Of a stretch of 64,000 bases of DNA, positions 45,797-54,210 are shown piece after piece; position 1 is the stretch's first letter, and each line of letters starts with the position of its first letter. The DNA comes from Betaproteobacteria bacterium (GTDB lineage: Bacteria; Pseudomonadota; Gammaproteobacteria; Burkholderiales; JACQAP01). The notes under the pieces were generated by a model that made no database searches, was not told the origin of the DNA, and saw nothing but the letters and a program-made list of their open reading frames with translations. The stretch is taken from NCBI GenBank assembly GCA_016194905.1, contig JACQAP010000034.1, forward strand, positions 1 to 64,000, in the 5' to 3' direction. The position numbers and the translations under genes are program-made.

Positions 45797-45893
45797 ACTG
45801 CTCAGGGCATTTTTCTCCATTGGATTGGAGCCATCAGTTGCAGCCATTATGGGACTGGAAGTACTGTGCGGCTTTACTAGACTCGGGTAACGA

Positions 45894-46313
45894 TTGACCC
45901 CGTCATGCGTTCGATTCACGAAAACTGACGTGCTGCGGACCCTGTCTCGATATGCCGGCAAAATCATCGGCGCCGCGTCTGGCGTTGCGGCATGCGGATT
46001 ATGGCTGTGGACCCTTGGCACACCTCAGGGCGTCTTCTCACTCTCTGCCGCGAATATCGCGATCGACGTACTGATGATGCTGATTGCCATATCCGCTGTG
46101 ATCGCGTCGGTACGTGGTCACGGTCTGGCCTTGGTGGTCATGTTCATCATGTCTTTTTTCCCGGTGGGTGCTTACCTTTTTGGAATCCCTCATTGGCTGC
46201 GCTGGATTGGCGTATTGGATCTCGGCTTCCTGGTGGCCGGTCTCATGATTTGGTCTTCGACACCGAAGACGGCGGAGCATCAAGCGTCGGTCACCGATCA
46301 GAGAGATCGGTAG
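45894..46313 (+). CDS. small multi-span membrane protein of unknown function
   Basis: A protein of up to 139 residues with about four hydrophobic segments and a polar tail (STPKTAEHQASV). No family recognised. The start is uncertain: TTG at 45894 or GTG at 45930 are the only options near the first helix, and neither has a clear ribosome-binding site. It lies convergent to another small membrane protein gene. Confidence 0.5.
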   Translation: MTPSCVRFTKTDVLRTLSRYAGKIIGAASGVAACGLWLWTLGTPQGVFSLSAANIAIDVLMMLIAISAVIASVRGHGLALVVMFIMSFFPVGAYLFGIPHWLRWIGVLDLGFLVAGLMIWSSTPKTAEHQASVTDQRDR

Positions 46314-46423
46314 CGGCGACAAAACCCGGGTTAGAGCCTGATCCCTTGTTTTCTTGTTTTGCACGTGCAGACTGCACGGGGCTCCATCCCAAGGCGGAGC
46401 GGCATGCGCTCCACGAGCACTGA

Positions 46424-46921
46424 TTAGCGAGCCATCGCCGCCCGCTCGGTCCGGAAGCCCCTCACCGCGGCCATCCCAAGGACAACGAACAACGCGAGGA
46501 CGATGAGGTGTGTCACCACAAATGCCGGAGCCTTTTGGGTGGGAGCTATGGCGATCAGTGCCGGGATCTTTTGAAAGAGCTGCGCGACCAGGACGAAGAC
46601 ATTGAGGTAGAGCGCGACCACCGTGGACACGACGAAGACCCCACGCCAGGCCCCGGCGAGGTGCTTCCAGTAACGCGTGGCGATGGCGGCAAGCAATACG
46701 ACGAGTGAGATACCCCCCACGATGTGGGAGGGCAGGAGGGTCGCGAAGGGGAAGCCAAACCCGGTGACATTGGTTAAGACGGTGGTCACCAAGTAGACCA
46801 CCGTCCAGCCGTCGAACCGTACCCCTGCCATGAGGCCTCCCACCACGACCAGGCCCGCGATGATTCCCACGAGACTCAATACAACGTGGATCAGCGTGAA
46901 TGTAAGGAGATCAATGATCAC
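46424..46921 (-). CDS. four-helix membrane protein of unknown function
   Basis: A 165-residue protein with four predicted transmembrane helices (about 5-32, 38-60, 70-85, 95-115, the last near 135-153 possibly a fifth). AAAGGA lies upstream of the ATG. It has features of small bacterial membrane proteins with no assigned role (conserved TNVTGFGFPF and LPSHIVGGISL). Monocistronic and convergent with the preceding gene. Confidence 0.7.
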   Translation of the reverse strand: MIIDLLTFTLIHVVLSLVGIIAGLVVVGGLMAGVRFDGWTVVYLVTTVLTNVTGFGFPFATLLPSHIVGGISLVVLLAAIATRYWKHLAGAWRGVFVVSTVVALYLNVFVLVAQLFQKIPALIAIAPTQKAPAFVVTHLIVLALFVVLGMAAVRGFRTERAAMAR

Positions 46922-47204
46922 GGTTGCATCCTTTCAGAAGGTAACCAGAGTCGTGCAATGAACGGGGCGGAACGCGGCGGCGATTAACATTGATTATGCC
47001 GACGGCAACGTCCGCATATCAATTGATGATGATGACAGCAGTATCGTAACCCAACAGCATGAAACGCAACAGCCTTGTGATGCCCGTGTCCGTACAACAA
47101 CACCCAATAATGTGGCACCGTCCTGCGGAGCGCGCCTCCCGCCTATCCTCAGAAGTGTTTTGCCTTGCGAATGTCCGATCATGACCTTTTCAAACCCCTC
47201 TCAT
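46922..47204. other. intergenic stretch before the direct repeat, no gene seen
   Basis: About 280 bp with no supported coding region, lower in GC than neighbouring genes. Together with the repeat copy and the gap behind it (to 47450) it makes a 529-bp gene-free region. Confidence 0.35.
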
Positions 47205-47355
47205 ATGAGTTGGGGTCGACTTGGTCAGGCACTGTCTGTCACCTTAATTCTGAGCTACGATGAATTACGTTTAGATCGCACCTACGTTTGACGCGACAAA
47301 GGTTACTGAACAAGTATTGGAACTTCTCGCGGAAAACTTCTTTGTGCACACTGCA
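47205..47355. repeat. 151-bp direct repeat, left copy
   Basis: Aligns without gaps to 48800-48950. A 52-bp core (47280-47331, starting acctacgtttgacgcgacaa) is identical, and the outer parts share most positions, including ggtcaggc and tctgtca segments. Together the copies bracket the 350-residue membrane-protein gene in direct orientation. Confidence 0.8.
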
Positions 47356-47450
47356 TGCTCGGCCTCATTTCCCCCTAGGTTCGATGGGTGCGTCGTCTGA
47401 CCGTCGATATCGTGCGGTACCGTGTTTCCGACAAAACATCCGCGTTACAT

Positions 47451-48503
47451 CTACTTCCGGAATTTTTCTGCAATGCTGTCGATCGTGGCAAATACGGGCT
47501 CGATCGAATAGCCGGCCACAAATGCCAGTGCCACCGGCGACAGCGAGATACCGCTCCCTATCCAGCCAAAACCTACCACGACTCCGGAAAGTGCCCCCAA
47601 CGCAACTCTCACTTGATGCCGCACGGGTGACGTATTGGAGAAAGTGGTGTCCTTTATCTGATCGGATATCAAACGCGTCACGTAGGCACAAGCGCCGATC
47701 AATCCGAGCAGAAGTGGCAAGAACGTCACGTTGATCACTTTAATGACCATCATCCCCTTCTCTTGGGTCTCGGTTATCCATCGTCTGTTCACAAAGAATG
47801 CAAGTATCTCTCTATTCATGCCCGTCAAGTTGGTGGGGTGAGTCAAGTCCCCCGGTTGGAACCCTGTGTCGATGAGCCCGAAGGAAGTGAGATAGCCAAA
47901 CAACTGCAGCTTGGTGACCATTTTGCTTGTGTCAAACCACATTTTCTCGAACTCATTATTGATATCAATTATGGTTTTTTTCTGCTCAGGCGACAGTTTG
48001 ATTTTGGCGAAGTCTTCTTCCGCTGGTATCCCTCCGAGCGAAGTCAGTCCCTGACTGATTTTGTTGGCGATCTGTTCATCAGCGGCAACTATCTTGTCAA
48101 TCTCGGCGGATAAATTAGCTGCGGTCGCAACAATAAACTGAAGGCAAATGGAAGCGAAAAGCGCGATTAAAAGAATGCTGAGATAATTTCTGGCGGTGCT
48201 CTTCGCAAGTGATGTTGTCTCCAGCCGCCACCATAGAACCCAGGATCGACGCTGACGGTTCAAGCTGTTTGACGACATCGTATCCAGGCTCACCGGCTTG
48301 ATGATTGAACAGAGCGTATTAAATGCTCCCCAGAATTTCGAGGATACTTCGGGCGTCCATGTGCTGGTATCCCGCGCCTCCCAAGCTGATGCGATCGTGG
48401 CGACGATATCTGGAGAAATTGATTTTGCGTTTTCGGCGGAGAATTTCAGCAGAATTCCTACTTGCTCGAGTGCAGCCAACTCGATTTCTTGAGGTTTCGA
48501 CAT
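47451..48503 (-). CDS. orphan membrane protein flanked by direct repeats
   Basis: A 350-residue protein of unknown function. A soluble N-terminal part (about 1-105) precedes a transmembrane helix (about 108-130). A helical periplasmic-type region and three C-terminal hydrophobic segments follow (about 254-275, 300-318 and 320-340). The end (SPVALAFVAGYSIEPVFATI) resembles a membrane module found in other hypothetical proteins. It has no obvious ribosome-binding site. Base composition is lower in GC than the surrounding core genes, and it sits between 151-bp direct repeats, so lateral arrival is likely. Confidence 0.75.
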   Translation of the reverse strand: MSKPQEIELAALEQVGILLKFSAENAKSISPDIVATIASAWEARDTSTWTPEVSSKFWGAFNTLCSIIKPVSLDTMSSNSLNRQRRSWVLWWRLETTSLAKSTARNYLSILLIALFASICLQFIVATAANLSAEIDKIVAADEQIANKISQGLTSLGGIPAEEDFAKIKLSPEQKKTIIDINNEFEKMWFDTSKMVTKLQLFGYLTSFGLIDTGFQPGDLTHPTNLTGMNREILAFFVNRRWITETQEKGMMVIKVINVTFLPLLLGLIGACAYVTRLISDQIKDTTFSNTSPVRHQVRVALGALSGVVVGFGWIGSGISLSPVALAFVAGYSIEPVFATIDSIAEKFRK

Positions 48504-48799
48504 GGTTTTCGCTTGCTAAAGGTTCGAAACTAATTAACCTTTTAATCCTGGACCATTTTTGCGAAAAAGCCAAGCCTATACAGCGCGCCTGACTCCTCAG
48601 AAATATACGCGGTGGGGCTATCTCGCGAAGCGATCGACGCAATCTTTGCTGTAATCCGCTTGATTCGGGCGGTTGCCGGTACGGTGAATACGCCCCCCAG
48701 GTTTCGCGCGACGAGGTGGCGAACTCGATTGCCGCTTTCAGGGAATTGAGCGCCGCCTTCGAATGATTCCAGTTGGCCGTTTCCAGCCCCTCCCAAAAA

Positions 48800-48950
48800 A
48801 TGAGTTTGAGTCGAATTGGTCAGGCGCCATCTGTCAGCTCAAGTCTGAGTTACCACAAGTCACGGTCAAGTCGTACCTACGTTTGACGCGACAAAGGTTA
48901 CTGAACAAGTATTGGAACTTCTCGCGAAAAACATCTTTATGCACACTGCA
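48800..48950. repeat. 151-bp direct repeat, right copy
   Basis: Partner of 47205-47355 with the identical 52-bp core at 48875-48926. Its right end abuts the broken hydrolase start at 48984-49040. The remaining gap 48504-48799 has no supported gene. Confidence 0.8.
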
Positions 48951-48983
48951 GGCCCAACCCCGCTTCTTGACCCCGCTTCGCTT

Positions 48984-49040
48984 TCCCCCCGGCCGTGCGA
49001 CGTGGAGCTTGACGTCGTCGTCGGTGGTCAGGGTTGGCAT
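48984..49040 (-). pseudogene. truncated alpha/beta hydrolase (N-terminal fragment)
   Basis: The minus-strand reading MPTLTTDDDVKLHVA repeats the first 14 residues of the intact alpha/beta hydrolase at 24946 with one change, then departs into repeat sequence (GGKRSGVKKRG). It begins 14 bp after the VOC-protein stop, as an operon partner would. The rest of the gene seems to have been replaced by the right repeat copy. Confidence 0.65.
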
Positions 49041-49053
49041 GTCATTTTTCCTA

Positions 49054-49479
49054 CTACCGATTCACCTGAATCAGCTCGATGCTGACGCCATCTGGCGCGG
49101 CGACATAGCAAAGCACCATCCCGGGTTTGAATTCCCACGGCTCCACCGCCATGCGCACGCCTTTTTGTTTCAGTGCCGCGCAGAACGCCCGCAGATCCCC
49201 TCGATAGGTGAAACCGAAGTGATCGGTCCCCCACTCGTCGTGGCTGGAGTAACCGTCGAATTGCTGCATAGGTTTGGTCGCGGTCGGTTGTTCTCCCGGT
49301 CGTTGTCCGCGGATGACGATTGTCATGCCGCCGACCCGGACATCGATCTGCGGCGCGCCGCGTAGATTGGGTTGTTCCGCGGCGATCTCGCCACCGAACA
49401 TTTCCTTGTACCAGTCCGCGGCCGCCTTCGGGTCCCGGCTGATCAGATGAATGTGGTCGAACGCAATCACTTCGCCCAT
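49054..49479 (-). CDS. VOC-family (glyoxalase/dioxygenase-like) protein
   Basis: A 141-residue protein with two beta-alpha-beta-beta-beta VOC modules (FDHIHLISRDPKAAADWYK, then DHFGFTYRGDLRAFC, ending GVSIELIQVNR). Metal ligands are plausibly the His of DHIHL, the His of DHFGF and the Glu of IELIQ. GGGAGG before ATG 49479 fixes the start. The reaction cannot be told from sequence. A truncated hydrolase start follows it. Confidence 0.85.
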   Translation of the reverse strand: MGEVIAFDHIHLISRDPKAAADWYKEMFGGEIAAEQPNLRGAPQIDVRVGGMTIVIRGQRPGEQPTATKPMQQFDGYSSHDEWGTDHFGFTYRGDLRAFCAALKQKGVRMAVEPWEFKPGMVLCYVAAPDGVSIELIQVNR

Positions 49480-49553
49480 ACGGCTATTCCTCCCGGCAGT
49501 GCTCTGGGAAAACTCGATAGGCTGAAGGCGTTCCCTTCGGCTCTCTTTTCTGG

Positions 49554-49754
49554 TCAGCGCCCTTCCGCGATCGAGAGTTCCTGAAGCTGCCACACACGCA
49601 CCTTGCGCCCGCGGGCGCGCAACAGTGGTGCTGCCATCTCCTGCATACGCACCACAGCCCGAACTTTTTCCGGGAACGGCAACTCAGCGAGTTTGTGCCT
49701 GCGGGCTTCTTTGGCAGCAAGGAGTCTGGCGATTTCGGGAGTCAACTCTTCCAT
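49554..49754 (-). CDS. small partner protein of a nucleotidyltransferase pair
   Basis: A 66-residue, helical, basic protein (EIARLLAAKEARRHKLAELP, then VRAVVRMQEMAAPLLRARG). Its ATG lies inside the end of the nucleotidyltransferase gene (13-bp overlap), so the two are coupled. Its size and pairing resemble antitoxin-like or substrate-binding partners of minimal nucleotidyltransferases; the function has not been shown. Confidence 0.7.
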   Translation of the reverse strand: MEELTPEIARLLAAKEARRHKLAELPFPEKVRAVVRMQEMAAPLLRARGRKVRVWQLQELSIAEGR

Positions 49755-50239
49755 TGTTTCCAGTTCGATTCAAGGTCATGGCGCGCCAACACGCCGGACA
49801 AGTATTCCATATCCAGCTTTGCCTGGGTATTGAAGATTCGCACCCGCTCGCGGTCTTTGTCCCGCCCGGTTTGAAGGCAGATGGCCACAAGATGTTCGGC
49901 ACGTAGCACCCGAGTATGCGTGTCCTCGTAGGGTGTGTCGAGTGCCTCGGCAAGGGCTTCCTCCAGCAACGCGTTGTACGCCGGCAGAAACTGCACCGGC
50001 ACACCCTCGATGAATACGCATTCGCCTTCCTCCGCATAACCTTGCTTACGCAGGGCCGTGTAGAGCGGCGCAAGAGAAAGCAGTCCGCCACGGGTCTGCG
50101 GTAGAACGACGAACACATCGAGATCGAAAGTCAGCAGCGGCTCAACGTAGAAAGTTGCTCCCATAGCGCCGCCGATTGCGTAACGTCCAAGTACCCCGGC
50201 GCGTTCGAGATCGTTGAGTACTTGCAGTGTGCGTCGCAT
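49742..50239 (-). CDS. nucleotidyltransferase-like protein (AbiEii-like)
   Basis: A 165-residue protein with a nucleotidyltransferase core. The acidic pair is in LTFDLDVFVVLPQ near residue 42 and the preceding loop is IGGAMGATFYV. ATG 50239 starts at MRRTLQVLNDLER. Related proteins act as toxins in AbiE-type systems or modify RNA or proteins. It overlaps the small 66-residue gene, giving a two-gene unit like a toxin-antitoxin pair. No phage or resistance marker links it to a target. Confidence 0.72.
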   Translation of the reverse strand: MRRTLQVLNDLERAGVLGRYAIGGAMGATFYVEPLLTFDLDVFVVLPQTRGGLLSLAPLYTALRKQGYAEEGECVFIEGVPVQFLPAYNALLEEALAEALDTPYEDTHTRVLRAEHLVAICLQTGRDKDRERVRIFNTQAKLDMEYLSGVLARHDLESNWKQWKS

Positions 50240-50299
50240 CGTCGGCGCCTTCCCGGAGCCATCAGCCCATACATGCCCGTTATCAACTGTAGTTTGCCA

Positions 50300-50500
50300 T
50301 GGAATTCTTCCGGGCAAGGTCAAAAACCATATAGCCACGGAAACACACGGAATGACGCGGGAATCAATCCGGAAAGCAGACCACGTCATTGCTTCTTTCC
50401 TTCCGCGTGGTTCCGCGGCTAACCTGCCTTGGCCCTTCCCCAGATCATTCTCCGTGATTCCGTGCCTCGGCAGCCGTCGATACGAGGAACGTGAAAAATT
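50300..50500. repeat. CACGGAA-type intergenic repeat
   Basis: The gap between the nucleotidyltransferase and the Bug-type gene has CCACGGAAACACACGGAATGA at about 50334 (one unit shown in part) and the reversed units TTCCGCGTGGTTCCGCGG and CCGTGATTCCGTG at about 50402 and 50452. They form an imperfect inverted repeat. No gene is supported here. Confidence 0.5.
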
Positions 50501-50507
50501 CTCGAAG

Positions 50508-51494
50508 TCATTGCACCTTGATGCCTGTTTCTTTCACAAGCTTCGCCCAGCGTACTCGCTCAGCGGCGAGAAACACCCGGAACGCTTCCGGTTTGCTGGC
50601 AACGATTTCGGAATCGGCGAATTCGCGGCGAGCTTTGATGGCCGGGTCGCGCAGGATCTTGCTCAACTCGACTTGCAGCCGCTCGACGATCTCGGGCGCC
50701 AAACCGGCGGGGCCGGCCATCCCGGTCCAGATGGTCATTTCCACTTCGGGCATGCCGAGTTCGGTGAAGGTGGGTACATCGGGCAATTGCGGGGATCGCA
50801 ATGCGCCTGTGGTGGCCAGCGCATGCAAACGCCCGGCCTTGACGTATGGGTCCACGGTCGTCGCAAAGCCAAAACCATAGTCCACCTGCCCGCCGATGAG
50901 ATCGGTGATCATGGGCGCTTCGCCCTTGTACGGCACCGCGGGCACCTTGATGCCGACCCTGCGATTGAACACCTCGGTCGCGAAATGATTGAAGTGCGCC
51001 ACACTCGGGGTTCCATAGCTCATCGTGTCGCCCTTCGCTTTGACCAGCGCCACCAGCTCGGCAACGGTCCGCACGTTGAGCGAGGCATTGACCACCAGCA
51101 CGGCGGGACGGCGCAGGAACTGGGTGATAGGCGTGAAGTCCTTCGCCGCGTCGTAGCCGACATCCATGCCGATGGCCTGCGCGATCGCCTGCTCGTTGGG
51201 CGACATGTAGAGAAGTGTATAGCCGTCCGGCCTTGACTTGGCAACGGCGTCGGCGCCCAGCACGCCGCTGGCCCCGGCACGGTTGTCGATCATGATTTGC
51301 TGCCCGAGGGCTTTACCGAGCTGATCGGCGATGATGCGCGCCTGCGTATCCGCCACGCCCCCGGCCGGCCATGGCACGACCCAGCGGATGGGGCGGGTGG
51401 GATACGGGTCCGCAGCCCACGACAAGCCGGCAACGAGCAGCAACCCGAGCGCGAGTCCCAGCGCACGGGCGAACGCTTTGGTTCGATGGATCAT
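50508..51494 (-). CDS. TctC/Bug-type substrate-binding protein
   Basis: A 328-residue periplasmic protein. Signal peptide (RTKAFARALGLALGLLLVAG, cleavage near SWAADP), mature start DPYPTRPIRWVVPWPAGG and the family segments IDNRAGASGVLGADAV and VPYKGEAPMITDLIG. ATG 51494 gives a normal signal peptide; longer reading upstream would not. The membrane components are not adjacent. It is the left neighbour of the defence-like segment and transcribed the same way, though the 150-bp gap argues for a separate unit. Confidence 0.9.
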   Translation of the reverse strand: MIHRTKAFARALGLALGLLLVAGLSWAADPYPTRPIRWVVPWPAGGVADTQARIIADQLGKALGQQIMIDNRAGASGVLGADAVAKSRPDGYTLLYMSPNEQAIAQAIGMDVGYDAAKDFTPITQFLRRPAVLVVNASLNVRTVAELVALVKAKGDTMSYGTPSVAHFNHFATEVFNRRVGIKVPAVPYKGEAPMITDLIGGQVDYGFGFATTVDPYVKAGRLHALATTGALRSPQLPDVPTFTELGMPEVEMTIWTGMAGPAGLAPEIVERLQVELSKILRDPAIKARREFADSEIVASKPEAFRVFLAAERVRWAKLVKETGIKVQ

Positions 51495-51644
51495 CCGGAC
51501 GCTGGCCAGCTTGAACCGGCGCAGCGTGGGCGTGGCAGAAAGCTGGCCATGACGCCTAGAAAGTATAGGCTTGTCATTTTTCAGTGGTGCGGTTAGATGT
51601 TGAATCCACCCTGTCATTTCCTTGCGGCCAAGATCGCCTGAAAC

Positions 51645-52862
51645 TCATCGACGACGAGCCGACAATACCAAGTCAACCTCACCAGGTTTCAAATTCTTGT
51701 CACCAAAAAGCTCTGTTTGAGTTTTCCCTTGATAAGGCCTATCGCGAACCTGGATCTTCCTTCCCGGAAACGCGTACTGCAGTGCTGTATAAGTCGCATA
51801 CAACGTAAATTCCCGAGCATCAGTTCTTACGTAAACTGCCGCTCGAGGTGTCAGAAGCATTGCTGCTTTCTCAAACACACGATGAAGCAAAACCTGATAG
51901 TCGATCATGTTTTCGAAACCACCTCGACTCATATGCTTTGACTTGACGGGACGTGAACGGCCCCCAAGGAGCCATAGCCTTAGCCACTGGTCATAGTGGT
52001 AGTTAACAACCGCGTAGTAAGGGGGCGAAGTTAGCAACAGATCAAACCTTTCTCGCCGCCTTGCCAGCTCGGTCAATACTTCAACTGAATCCCCAAGTCG
52101 AACCTTGGAATCAGAGAACTGTGGGGTCCCATGCTTGTACCGCCACTCGATCCGCGCTGTTAAGAACGCGATAGGGTCTTTGCGCTCCGGCTGCATCTTT
52201 TTCGAACGCCACCACTCCACTGAATAGTCTGGAGCCATGGATCGCGATTGATGCATTTGATTAGAAAGTGAACGCGCCAAATCGCCGTGTAAATTGTTCA
52301 GCAAGAATGCCATCAAAGTTCGATCTACCGAGTTTCTGCGCCAATTCAGATGGCTTCTAGCGGCCAACAGGAATCTCAAAACTTCGGAAGAGAAGCACCA
52401 ACGAAAGAACTCAGGCAATTGGCGAATTGCGGGCGCGCTACCTGATCGCGCAAGCTCCGCGAGCTCCGCTAGCCTTGCAAGAACCGCATCCTTTGGTGCG
52501 GGACACAATTTCACCTGGCCATAGATCCATCCAGCCGGATGCACTTCGATTCCTACTCCCGTCCGTCCAATTGCCGCAGCAGCGTAGATACTTGTGCCGC
52601 GCCCGGCGAAGGGATCAAGTACACGACCACCTTGTGGACAGTAGTACCGCACGGTCTTTAGTGCGAATTCCATTGGGAACATGGCGTAATAGGGTCCCAA
52701 CCCTGCCCAGCGTCCCAAGAATCCTGTTAGCTTGCCTTCCCCTTTTCTTTTCAGTGGCCTGAAAAGAGGTCGACCAGTCTCGCGAACAAATCGCATTGAT
52801 TTCTCAATGTGACCCTCAATATAGGACGGCATTGCGGACTCGATGCGATGCCGACTATCCAT
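51645..52862 (-). CDS. DNA methyltransferase of the HerA-NurA operon
   Basis: A 405-residue site-specific DNA methyltransferase. The SAM motif DPFAGRGT lies at residues 83-90 and the catalytic motif TSPPYY at 268-273, with about 180 residues between them. SPPY indicates an amino (N4-cytosine or N6-adenine) methyltransferase. The SAM motif comes before the catalytic motif, opposite to the common N4 arrangement. ATG 52862 overlaps the nurA end by 8 bp; a GTG at 52871 is an alternative. In context it should mark host DNA so that the HerA-NurA nuclease spares it; that is inference. Confidence 0.85.
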   Translation of the reverse strand: MDSRHRIESAMPSYIEGHIEKSMRFVRETGRPLFRPLKRKGEGKLTGFLGRWAGLGPYYAMFPMEFALKTVRYYCPQGGRVLDPFAGRGTSIYAAAAIGRTGVGIEVHPAGWIYGQVKLCPAPKDAVLARLAELAELARSGSAPAIRQLPEFFRWCFSSEVLRFLLAARSHLNWRRNSVDRTLMAFLLNNLHGDLARSLSNQMHQSRSMAPDYSVEWWRSKKMQPERKDPIAFLTARIEWRYKHGTPQFSDSKVRLGDSVEVLTELARRRERFDLLLTSPPYYAVVNYHYDQWLRLWLLGGRSRPVKSKHMSRGGFENMIDYQVLLHRVFEKAAMLLTPRAAVYVRTDAREFTLYATYTALQYAFPGRKIQVRDRPYQGKTQTELFGDKNLKPGEVDLVLSARRR

Positions 52863-54210
52863 TTTTTCCACCCACTAGCTCTTCTGCAAGGCGCTCTAGC
52901 ACGCGGCGGCCGATATTCATTGGCAGAGTTGCCTCTGCGTGCGCTGCAGTCAGCGGGATTAGTGCATTGGGATAGCGAGTTGTTTCTAGACAATCGAGAA
53001 GATTCAGTGCATCCGCCAACCGAGGATACTGATCTGGTCGAGCAGTCGAGATATCGTGGTGTACCGGATCAAGAAAAGGTACCGCCGCAACGAGCAGGGA
53101 GCCAGCACGAGTCTTGTAGAAGAACTTCCTTCCAAAGTAGGTCTGCTTCCCATACTGCTCAGGAGAAGAAGAGAAGATTATGTTTTTCTTTATATACCGG
53201 TCTGTAAGAAAAAAAGCAGATTGCCTTGGCAGACGATCTGGGACGCCTTTGTCGTCTTGATCGAGACGCATCAGATGGTCGGCAAAAATGCCAGTCTTCT
53301 CAATGCCCACAATCAATAAATCTGGTAGGCCGCGCTGTCGTAGGATCTGATTGATACGACGTAGCTCTTGGTAGATTGATTGGGAAAGCCATGCGGGATG
53401 ACCATAGACGGCCAATGGTCCATCCACTACGAAGGCGATCTGCGATAGAACTGGCAACAGATTCTTCTTCTCGATCATTCGCAAAACATGAATCAGGCGA
53501 AGCCGCTCAAGTATCTGCATTACTTCGCCGAAAGCTTTTCCTGAAGAGCCTACTGGGTTGATGCCCTCGTGTATACGCAGTGCGTCGGTCGAATAGAGTT
53601 TACGTTCGCCACATGCGCAACTGTAGATGCCAAATCCTTGATGGTGCTTACCATCTGGCTGTGCACACTCCTCCCAAGGGCATTTGGAACTGGGTTGTTG
53701 ACGATGAGCCAGAAGTACTTCGTATGTTGCAAGAAGATTTTCACAACCCTCCCAACCCTTCTGCTGTTCTAACGCCTCATAGAGCGCTCGTCGGAACGAT
53801 GCCCATGCGTGAGGCTCATCACGAAATATCACGTTGCAGCCAGGCAGTACCGTATCTAGAGACTCGGCGTTCTCAATACGGCGATACTCGGTGGGCGGCG
53901 GCTGCCGATCTCGTTGTTGCGAAAGGCTGCTTAGCTTCGAAACGTCAATGATGACGGTGGAGACGGTAAGGTATGCAAGCTCCGCCCCGGGGAAGCCTTT
54001 TCTTGGCTCGTAGGCCTGCGAACTTCCATCGATCGCCACGACCAGCCTTGGAAGAAATTCAGAGGGCGCAACTCTTGCAGCGACGAGTTCCTCAACCTTT
54101 TCCTTATTCCACTCGGGAACTCGAATCGCCCCTAAGAGCTCTTTAACACGTGGGTTTGTAGCAAGACGTTGTATGGCGCGATAGGAAGGCGCCTCTCCTT
54201 TAAACGGCAC
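52855..54210 (-). CDS. nurA: NurA-domain nuclease with zinc-finger insertion
   Basis: A 451-residue protein with NurA nuclease features: the metal-binding Asp in VVAIDGSSQAYE (residue 61), a second Asp in AFVVDGPLAVYG (about residue 263) and a later VGIEKTGIF strand. Four cysteines (about 177, 182, 198, 200; KCPWEEC and YSCACGE) suggest an inserted zinc site. NurA works with HerA in DNA end resection in archaea. The start taken is GTG 54210, with GAGG 6 bp upstream, overlapping herA by 11 bp. A longer reading from 54249 would overlap more and lacks a ribosome-binding site. Confidence 0.85.
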   Translation of the reverse strand: MPFKGEAPSYRAIQRLATNPRVKELLGAIRVPEWNKEKVEELVAARVAPSEFLPRLVVAIDGSSQAYEPRKGFPGAELAYLTVSTVIIDVSKLSSLSQQRDRQPPPTEYRRIENAESLDTVLPGCNVIFRDEPHAWASFRRALYEALEQQKGWEGCENLLATYEVLLAHRQQPSSKCPWEECAQPDGKHHQGFGIYSCACGERKLYSTDALRIHEGINPVGSSGKAFGEVMQILERLRLIHVLRMIEKKNLLPVLSQIAFVVDGPLAVYGHPAWLSQSIYQELRRINQILRQRGLPDLLIVGIEKTGIFADHLMRLDQDDKGVPDRLPRQSAFFLTDRYIKKNIIFSSSPEQYGKQTYFGRKFFYKTRAGSLLVAAVPFLDPVHHDISTARPDQYPRLADALNLLDCLETTRYPNALIPLTAAHAEATLPMNIGRRVLERLAEELVGGKNG

